Position numbers and translations under genes: made by a program. A DNA stretch of 20,763 nucleotides, from NCBI GenBank assembly GCA_031424095.1, contig JANPGU010000367.1:1-20763 (forward strand). The letters are read 5' to 3'. The stretch comes from ZC4RG30 sp031424095 (GTDB lineage Bacteria > Pseudomonadota > Gammaproteobacteria > Steroidobacterales > Steroidobacteraceae). The notes under the pieces are model-generated. The model did no database searches and had not been told where the DNA came from. It saw only the letters and a program-made list of their open reading frames with translations. This document shows positions 15,936 to 20,763 of the stretch, one piece after another. The number at the start of each line of letters is the position of its first letter. Position 1 is the stretch's first letter.

Positions 15936-16679
15936 ATGCAGTCCAAGGTTGCGCTTGTCACCGGCGCTGGGTCGGGTATTGGCCGCGCGGTGTCCATTGC
16001 GCTGGCTGAGGCCGGCTATCAGGTCGCTATTGCAGGCAGACGCGTGGCACCGCTGGAAGAAACCGCTGCCGCCGCCAAAGGCGCCACGCTGGTGCTGTCA
16101 GTGGACGTGACCGACGCCGCGGCTGTCGCAGCAATGGTGCAGCAGACCGTGGCCCGGTTCGGCCGGCTGGACGTGCTGTTCAATAACGCCGGCGCCGCCG
16201 CACCGCCTACGCCGGTGGAAGATCTGACACTGGACGTCTGGCGCCGTGTGATCGACACCAACCTCACGGGTGTTTTCCTGTGCGCGCAGGCAGCGTTTCG
16301 CGCCATGAAGGCACAGACTCCACAGGGTGGCCGCATCATCAACAATGGATCCATTGCTGCGGTGACGCCGCGGCCCAATATGGCCGCTTACACAGCCTCG
16401 AAACACGCGGTCACCGGTCTGACCAAGACTCTTGCCCTCGAGGGGCGCCAGTGCAACATTGCCTGCGGCCAGATCGACATCGGCAATGTGCAGACCAACC
16501 TCGGAATTCCAATGGCCAGTGGCACGCTGCAGGCTGATTATTCGCTCCAGCCCGAGCCAACCTTCGATGTGAAGCATGTCGCCGAAGCGGTGCTCTACAT
16601 GGCAGGGCTGCCGCTTTCCGCCAACGTCCTGAACATGACGGTGATGGCCACGGCCATGCCATTCGTCGGACGCGGCTGA
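15936..16679 (+). CDS. short-chain dehydrogenase/reductase (SDR), probably NADP-dependent
   Basis: The 247-residue classical SDR starts at the ATG at 15936, with GGAGA (15925-15929) 6 nt upstream and the standard opening MQSKVALVTGAGSGIG. Motifs are complete: TGAGSGIG (9-16), NNAG (83-86), N109 in DTNLTG, S139, and Y152-x3-K156 in YTASK. The Arg pair after strand 2 (AGRR, 33-36) suggests NADP(H). The C-terminal half (GNVQTNLGIPMASGTLQADY then DVKHVAEAVLYMAGLP and LNMTVMAT) is regular. It is the first of three closely spaced genes with a pirin and a carotenoid-oxygenase-type enzyme, so an aldehyde, ketone or alcohol from that cleavage could be its substrate. Substrate not known. Confidence 0.92.
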   Translation: MQSKVALVTGAGSGIGRAVSIALAEAGYQVAIAGRRVAPLEETAAAAKGATLVLSVDVTDAAAVAAMVQQTVARFGRLDVLFNNAGAAAPPTPVEDLTLDVWRRVIDTNLTGVFLCAQAAFRAMKAQTPQGGRIINNGSIAAVTPRPNMAAYTASKHAVTGLTKTLALEGRQCNIACGQIDIGNVQTNLGIPMASGTLQADYSLQPEPTFDVKHVAEAVLYMAGLPLSANVLNMTVMATAMPFVGRG

Positions 16680-16693
16680 GAATCGGGGGCGCC

Positions 16694-17566
16694 GTGACAT
16701 CAATGGGCAAGCCGGTGATCGGGATCTATCACGCTCCCGCAGGCCACTGGGTGGGCGACGGATTTCCAGTGCGATCGCTGTTCTCCTACGATCGACTGGG
16801 AAAATTGCTCAGTCCATTCCTGCTGCTGGACTATGCGGGGCCGCACGAGTTCGAGCCGGCGGGCAAGCCGCGTGGTGTAGGCGAACACCCGCATCGTGGC
16901 TTTGAAACGGTCACCATCGTCTACAGCGGCGAAGTGTCGCATCGGGACTCCGCCGGCCATGGCGGTACGATCGGTCCGGGCGACGTGCAGTGGATGACTG
17001 CCGCAGCGGGGGTGCTGCACGAAGAGTTTCATTCCGAAGCCTTCACGCGTCAGGGTGGCCTGCTGAAGATGGCGCAGTTGTGGGTGAACATGCCCGCGCG
17101 ACACAAGATGAGTCCGCCGCGCTATCAGGCCATAGCCGCTGCACAGATACCGGTGGTGGAACTTCCGGGTGCAACCGGGCGCGTGCGTGTCATTGCCGGC
17201 CGTTGCGGCCAAACCGCCGGTGTCGCAAGCACGTGGAGCGAACTGAATGTGTGGGATGTCGACCTTGCAGCAGGCACCTGCACGCTGGATGTACCGGCAG
17301 GACACAATTCCCTGGTGGCTGTGCTTGGTGGCGAGGTTATGCTCGGGTCAGGCGCGCAGCTGGGCGATGGCGATCTGGCGGTGTTCGGCAAGGAGGGTGC
17401 CCAGGTTTCGCTGCAGGCGAAGTCACCGGCTAAGCTCCTGTTCCTTACCGGCCAGCCTATCGACGAGCCGATAGTCGGCTACGGGCCATTCGTCATGAAC
17501 ACGCGCGAAGAAATTGTCGCGGCTTTTGAAGACCTAAACGCGGGGCGTTTCGGCAGACTGGGCTAG
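16694..17566 (+). CDS. pirin family protein (bicupin)
   Basis: The protein has 290 residues. The N-terminal cupin has the metal ligands of pirin: H65 and H67 in GEHPHRGFETVTIV, and H109 and E111 in GVLHEEFHSE. QLWVNMPARHKMSPPRYQ is a pirin hallmark before the second cupin (about 155-285). Pirins bind Fe; some have quercetin 2,3-dioxygenase activity and others act as redox-sensing regulators. I use the GTG at 16694, with GGGGG (16685-16689) at 4 nt; the ATG at 16703 is possible but 13 nt from that site. It starts 14 nt after the SDR stop and ends 13 nt before the dioxygenase, so the three are probably one transcript. Enzyme or regulator cannot be told from the sequence. Confidence 0.93.
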   Translation: MTSMGKPVIGIYHAPAGHWVGDGFPVRSLFSYDRLGKLLSPFLLLDYAGPHEFEPAGKPRGVGEHPHRGFETVTIVYSGEVSHRDSAGHGGTIGPGDVQWMTAAAGVLHEEFHSEAFTRQGGLLKMAQLWVNMPARHKMSPPRYQAIAAAQIPVVELPGATGRVRVIAGRCGQTAGVASTWSELNVWDVDLAAGTCTLDVPAGHNSLVAVLGGEVMLGSGAQLGDGDLAVFGKEGAQVSLQAKSPAKLLFLTGQPIDEPIVGYGPFVMNTREEIVAAFEDLNAGRFGRLG

Positions 17567-17579
17567 AGAAGGGGGCGAT

Positions 17580-19055
17580 ATGGCGGATTATTCTGGGTCG
17601 GCGGCAGGGCGCGGATTCGCGGCTCCCATGCGCTTTGAAGCGGACATCTTCGACTGCGAGGTAGTGGGCAAGATACCCGCCGATCTCGATGGTGCCTTTT
17701 ATCGAGTGGGGGGCGAGTGGTTTTATCCACCGAAGTTTCCCGATGATGCTCCGCTGAATGCGGATGGCTATGTGAGCATGTTCCGCCTGCACAATGGCAA
17801 GGCCGATTATCGCGGCCGATGGATTCGCACCGAGCGCTTCCAGAACAATCACAAGGCCGGACGACAGCTGTATGGCTACTACCGCAATCCGTATACAGAC
17901 GATGCACCCATCAGCGACGCAGCGCGCCCGAATCGCCGGACTGTCTCCAATACTTCTCCGCTGATTCATGCCGGCAAGCTGTTTTCGCTGAAGGAAGATG
18001 GACTGCCATTCGAGCTCGACCCCAATACGCTGGCCACGCGGGCGCAGTGGAATGCCGGCGGTGCATGGAAGAGTCAGACCTTCAGTGCGCATCCAAAACT
18101 CGACCCGCTGAGCGGTGAGATGGTTGCTTTCGGCTACGAGGCGAATGGCCTGGCCAGTGATGATCTCTACATCGCGACGCTCGATGCCAAGGCGCGTATT
18201 ACCGACAGTGTTACTGTAAAGGTGCCCTATGTCAGCATCATCCATGACATGGCGTTGACGCACCGTCACGTGATCATTCCTTTCGGTGGCTATGTGACCA
18301 GCGCCGAGCGCCTCAAGCAGGGCAAGATCCACTGGGGCTGGGATGCCACCAAGCCATCGATGCTCGGCGTGATGCCGCGTGGCGGCAACGCGAAGGACAT
18401 GCGCTGGTTCCAGGGTCCCGAGCGCTGCATGATGCACACCTTCAACGCGCACTCGGAAGGCAACAAGGTCATCCTCTACGCGCCGTTCTTCGATTCGAAT
18501 TTCTTTCCGTTCTTTCCTCCCGTGGATGGCACGCCATGGAATCCCGCCAAGGCGCGCTGCTTTATCCGCAAGATCACCCTTGATCTCGACAAGCGCAGCA
18601 ATGACTGGCAGGAAGAGATCCTCTGGCCCATGCAGGTGGGGGATCTGGGCAAGGTGGACCCGCGCGTGCTGACCCTGCCCACGCGCTACCTGTACACGAT
18701 GTTCACCGATGAGGAGCGGCCGGTGGATCGCGCCAGGATGGGCGCGGGTGCGCCTGCGCGCCCAACCAACAGCTACGGTCGATTCGACATCGAGAGCGGC
18801 AAGATCGACAAGTATTTCGCCGGTCCCACGCACAGCCTGCAGGAATGCACCTTCGTTCCAAAGGGCGTGGGGCGCGAGGGTGAGGGCTATCTCATCGGCG
18901 TGGTGAACAATTACGCCGAGATGCGCTCCGAGCTTGTGATCACCGATGCGCAGCGACTGGGCGAGGGCGACATTGCGCGAGTGCTGCTGCCGTTCCGCAT
19001 CAGTCAGCAGGTGCACGGCGTCTGGGCGAGCGCCAAGGAATTGCCGCTGACCTGA
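17580..19055 (+). CDS. carotenoid cleavage oxygenase family protein (possible stilbene/apocarotenoid dioxygenase)
   Basis: A 491-residue seven-bladed-propeller type enzyme with the four Fe(II)-binding His in family order: H171 (FSAHPKLDP), H222 (SIIHDMALT), H286 (CMMHTFNAH) and H479 (QQVHGVW). The second-shell Glu in LQECTFVP (E422) and the opening DLDGAFYRVGGEWFYPP also fit. The family splits C=C bonds of carotenoids, apocarotenoids or stilbenoids such as lignostilbene with O2. There is no signal peptide, so it is cytoplasmic. A strong AAGGGGG lies just upstream of the ATG at 17580. No carotenoid synthesis gene is in view, which slightly favours a scavenged or aromatic substrate, but this is a guess. 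Neighbours are a pirin and an SDR on the same strand. Confidence 0.9.
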   Translation: MADYSGSAAGRGFAAPMRFEADIFDCEVVGKIPADLDGAFYRVGGEWFYPPKFPDDAPLNADGYVSMFRLHNGKADYRGRWIRTERFQNNHKAGRQLYGYYRNPYTDDAPISDAARPNRRTVSNTSPLIHAGKLFSLKEDGLPFELDPNTLATRAQWNAGGAWKSQTFSAHPKLDPLSGEMVAFGYEANGLASDDLYIATLDAKARITDSVTVKVPYVSIIHDMALTHRHVIIPFGGYVTSAERLKQGKIHWGWDATKPSMLGVMPRGGNAKDMRWFQGPERCMMHTFNAHSEGNKVILYAPFFDSNFFPFFPPVDGTPWNPAKARCFIRKITLDLDKRSNDWQEEILWPMQVGDLGKVDPRVLTLPTRYLYTMFTDEERPVDRARMGAGAPARPTNSYGRFDIESGKIDKYFAGPTHSLQECTFVPKGVGREGEGYLIGVVNNYAEMRSELVITDAQRLGEGDIARVLLPFRISQQVHGVWASAKELPLT

Positions 19056-19067
19056 AGCGCAGCGGCG
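19042..19067. terminator. possible terminator hairpin between the carotenoid-oxygenase gene and hemF
   Basis: GCCGCTG (19043-19049) pairs with CAGCGGC (19060-19066), 7 bp plus an outer T-G pair, around the dioxygenase stop codon. The two genes converge with only 17 nt between their stops. No T-run follows on either strand, so the call is weak. Confidence 0.25.
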
Positions 19068-19072
19068 CGGAG

Positions 19073-19999
19073 CTACCCGAGCCAGTCCTTGCCGCGCAGC
19101 GTGGTGAGATAGGGCAGCAGCTTCTGGTCCATCGTGGCGTCGGGGCTGCGATAGGACCAGTGCGCCTGCGGCGGCATCGACACCAGGATGGCTTCGGTAC
19201 GACCGCCGGACTGCAGGCCGAACAGCGTGCCGCGGTCGAACACCAGGTTGAATTCCACATAGCGGCCGCGCCGGTAAAGCTGGTATCTGCGTTCACGCTC
19301 TGTGGCTGGAGTGTCCCTGCGCCGGCGCATGATTTCCAGGTAGGCGTCGTGGTATGCGGCGCCCACCTTCTGCATCAGCGCGAAGCCCTGCTCCCAGGTG
19401 AGCGGCATGCCCGGGGTGTGCTCGTTGACATCGTCGTAGAAGATGCCGCCGATGCCCCGTGATTCGCCGCGATGCTTGAGCCAGAAATATTCGTCGCAGG
19501 TGTGGCGCGCCAATGGATAAATGGCGGGCGAGATGGAATCACAGGCGTCGCGGGCGGCGCGGTGCCAGAGGACAATGTCCTGTTCATAGGGAATGATTGG
19601 CGTGAGATCGAAACCGCCGCCAAACCACCACACATCGCCAGCGCTGAAGAAGCGCACATTCATGTGGCTGGTGGGCGCATGCGGATTGTGCGGATGCATC
19701 ACCACCGATACACCCATGGCGCGAAACTCGCGGCCGGCCAGTTGCGGATTGCGGGCCGTTGCCGATGGCGGCAGGTGCGAGCCGCGCACATCGGACAGGG
19801 CAACACCGGCGCGTTCCATCACGGTGCCACCTTCCTGCACCGCCGTCACGCCGCCACCCAGCAGCTTGCCTTCGCCGGCCGGCCGTTGCCATGGATCGCG
19901 CAGGAAGTCGCCGCCCATGTCGGTGCCGAAAGTACTGCAGAGGGTGTCCTGCAGGCTGTGCAGGTATTGCAGTACCTGCGCTGCTCTGTCATTGCTCAT
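19073..19999 (-). CDS. hemF: oxygen-dependent coproporphyrinogen III oxidase
   Basis: HemF oxidatively decarboxylates two propionates of coproporphyrinogen III to give protoporphyrinogen IX, using O2. The 308-residue length is normal. Landmarks are FGTDMGGDFLRDPWQRPAGEGK, GGGVTAVQEGGTVMERAGVA, MHPHNPHAPTSHMNVRFF (101-118), the family signature WWFGGGFDLTPIIPYEQD (124-141), KHRGESRGIGGIFYDD (175-190) and VEFNLVFDRGTLFGLQSGGR (248-267). The conserved His in the MHPH, TSHMN, LWHRAA and LKHRGE segments are in place. It lies 32 nt behind the NmrA-like gene on the same strand with no clear ribosome-binding site of its own. It implies an aerobic haem pathway; the oxygen-independent HemN is not in view. 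Confidence 0.98.
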   Translation of the reverse strand: MSNDRAAQVLQYLHSLQDTLCSTFGTDMGGDFLRDPWQRPAGEGKLLGGGVTAVQEGGTVMERAGVALSDVRGSHLPPSATARNPQLAGREFRAMGVSVVMHPHNPHAPTSHMNVRFFSAGDVWWFGGGFDLTPIIPYEQDIVLWHRAARDACDSISPAIYPLARHTCDEYFWLKHRGESRGIGGIFYDDVNEHTPGMPLTWEQGFALMQKVGAAYHDAYLEIMRRRRDTPATERERRYQLYRRGRYVEFNLVFDRGTLFGLQSGGRTEAILVSMPPQAHWSYRSPDATMDQKLLPYLTTLRGKDWLG

Positions 20000-20031
20000 G
20001 AAGCCATTCTACGGCGCGGCAGCGCGGGCTG

Positions 20032-20763
20032 CTATTTGGGCCAGGTGTGCTGGAACTGCTGCAGCACATCGCGCAACGGGCGCGGCTTGCGACCGGTTAT
20101 CGTTTCCACATGGTTGGTCAGCACATTGAAGAATCCTTCGCGGATCGACTGGCCAAAGGTGACCATGTCATCGCTGGACCAGGGGATCGCACCCTTGACC
20201 GGGTCATCCGAAGCATGTCGGGGCACGCCCAGCGAGTCGAAGTAGGCAAACATCTCGTCGTCGGAAACTTCGCGATACACGATGGGCTTGCCAGTCATCC
20301 TCGACGCCATGGCCGCGGCCTTCGGAAAGGTCAGCAGTTCCGGACCGGTGATGTCATAGGCCTTGTTCTCGTGGCCGGGCTGCGTCAGCACGCCGACGGC
20401 GCAGGCCACGCAGTCATCGCGTGACACGAAGGCGATCTGGCCATCATGGCAATTGTCCGGCAGTGTGCCCGACGCCAGCGCCGGTGGAATAACCGCCATC
20501 GCGATGGCTTCGGAATACTGGCTGTCCCGCAGGAAGGTCCAGTTCGCGCCGGATCGTTCGATGATCTCTTCGGTGGCGCGATGATCCAGTTTCACCAGGG
20601 CGGGGTTGTCAGGCTTTTCTGCACTCATCACCGAGGTGTAGACGATGTGGCGCACGCCGGCCTTCACGGCGGCCGTGACGGCATTCTCATGCTGACCGAC
20701 GCGGCTGCCGACGCGTGCGGTGCTGATGAGCAGCATGCGGTCGCCACCGGCAAATGCGGCGGC
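20032..20763 (-). CDS. NmrA-like/QOR2-type NAD(P)-binding oxidoreductase, 5' end outside window
   Basis: The frame remains open to the window edge, reading AAAFAGGDRMLLISTARVG, so the internal Met at 20736 is not the true start and the N-terminal nucleotide loop is missing. The visible 243 residues show the atypical extended SDR pattern of NmrA/QOR2 proteins: LLIST strand, QHENAVTAAVKAGVRHIVYTS, LDHRATEEIIERSGANWTFLR, IAFVSRDDCVACAVGVLTQ and AYDITGPELLTFPKAAAMAS. Members are NAD(P)H quinone reductases or redox-sensing NAD(P) binders. There is no S-Y-x3-K catalytic set in the visible part, which is normal for the group. It lies upstream of hemF on the same strand and may share its transcript. 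Confidence 0.85.
   Translation of the reverse strand, partial: AAAFAGGDRMLLISTARVGSRVGQHENAVTAAVKAGVRHIVYTSVMSAEKPDNPALVKLDHRATEEIIERSGANWTFLRDSQYSEAIAMAVIPPALASGTLPDNCHDGQIAFVSRDDCVACAVGVLTQPGHENKAYDITGPELLTFPKAAAMASRMTGKPIVYREVSDDEMFAYFDSLGVPRHASDDPVKGAIPWSSDDMVTFGQSIREGFFNVLTNHVETITGRKPRPLRDVLQQFQHTWPK

Noticed and set aside
17493..19016. A 507-codon minus-strand open frame opposite the carotenoid-oxygenase-type gene
   Set aside because: The sense strand has all four iron-binding His and a strong ribosome-binding site; the antisense frame has no motif.

Overview
The window is GC-rich, almost fully coding DNA of proteobacterial type. A gammaproteobacterium (Xanthomonadales/Nevskiales/Steroidobacterales-like) is the best guess, with a betaproteobacterium as the alternative. 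The guess rests on a TonB-dependent outer-membrane receptor, an adrenodoxin-type ferredoxin, aerobic HemF and an S-adenosylhomocysteine (SAH) riboswitch in front of ahcY. No rRNA, tRNA, CRISPR array, transposase or phage gene is visible. The longest stretch without a gene is about 120 bases, so this looks like stable chromosome.

Layout. (A) 2-2527, plus strand: the 3' end of a TonB-dependent receptor, a small YkoF-like thiamine-binding protein, a PnuC/PnuT-type transporter and a small aminoglycoside phosphotransferase/choline kinase-fold kinase. They are packed with 1-15 nt gaps or an ATGA overlap. I read this as a thiamine uptake-and-trapping operon. (B) 2592-7481, plus strand: [2Fe-2S] ferredoxin, adenosine kinase, metK, an SAH riboswitch, ahcY and folD. 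This is the activated-methyl cycle: MetK makes SAM, AhcY splits SAH, AdoK salvages the adenosine and FolD supplies one-carbon folate. The riboswitch sits inside the operon, so SAH can tune ahcY (and perhaps folD) separately from metK. (C) 7503-8636, minus strand: a MoeB-type adenylyltransferase fused to a rhodanese domain. (D) 8754-14872, plus strand: a secreted two-domain M16 peptidase whose 3' end overlaps an SDR oxidoreductase, which overlaps an MmsA-type CoA-acylating aldehyde dehydrogenase, which overlaps an LldD-type FMN hydroxy-acid dehydrogenase. (E) 14863-15840, minus strand: a tandem universal stress protein converging on lldD with a 10-nt overlap. (F) 15936-19055, plus strand: an SDR, a pirin and a carotenoid-oxygenase-family enzyme with 13-14 nt gaps. 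(G) 19073-20763, minus strand: hemF behind an NmrA-like NAD(P)-binding protein cut by the window end.

The strongest regulatory find is the SAH riboswitch. Its pseudoknot strand (5138-5143) overlaps a segment (5141-5147) that can instead pair with the ahcY ribosome-binding site (5163-5169), which gives a readable ON-switch mechanism. The strongest candidates for under-described gene sets are the thiamine operon with its stand-alone YkoF-like protein, the SDR/pirin/carotenoid-oxygenase set, and the M16/SDR/MmsA/LldD overlapping operon. All functional assignments come from reading motifs by eye; no database search was run.
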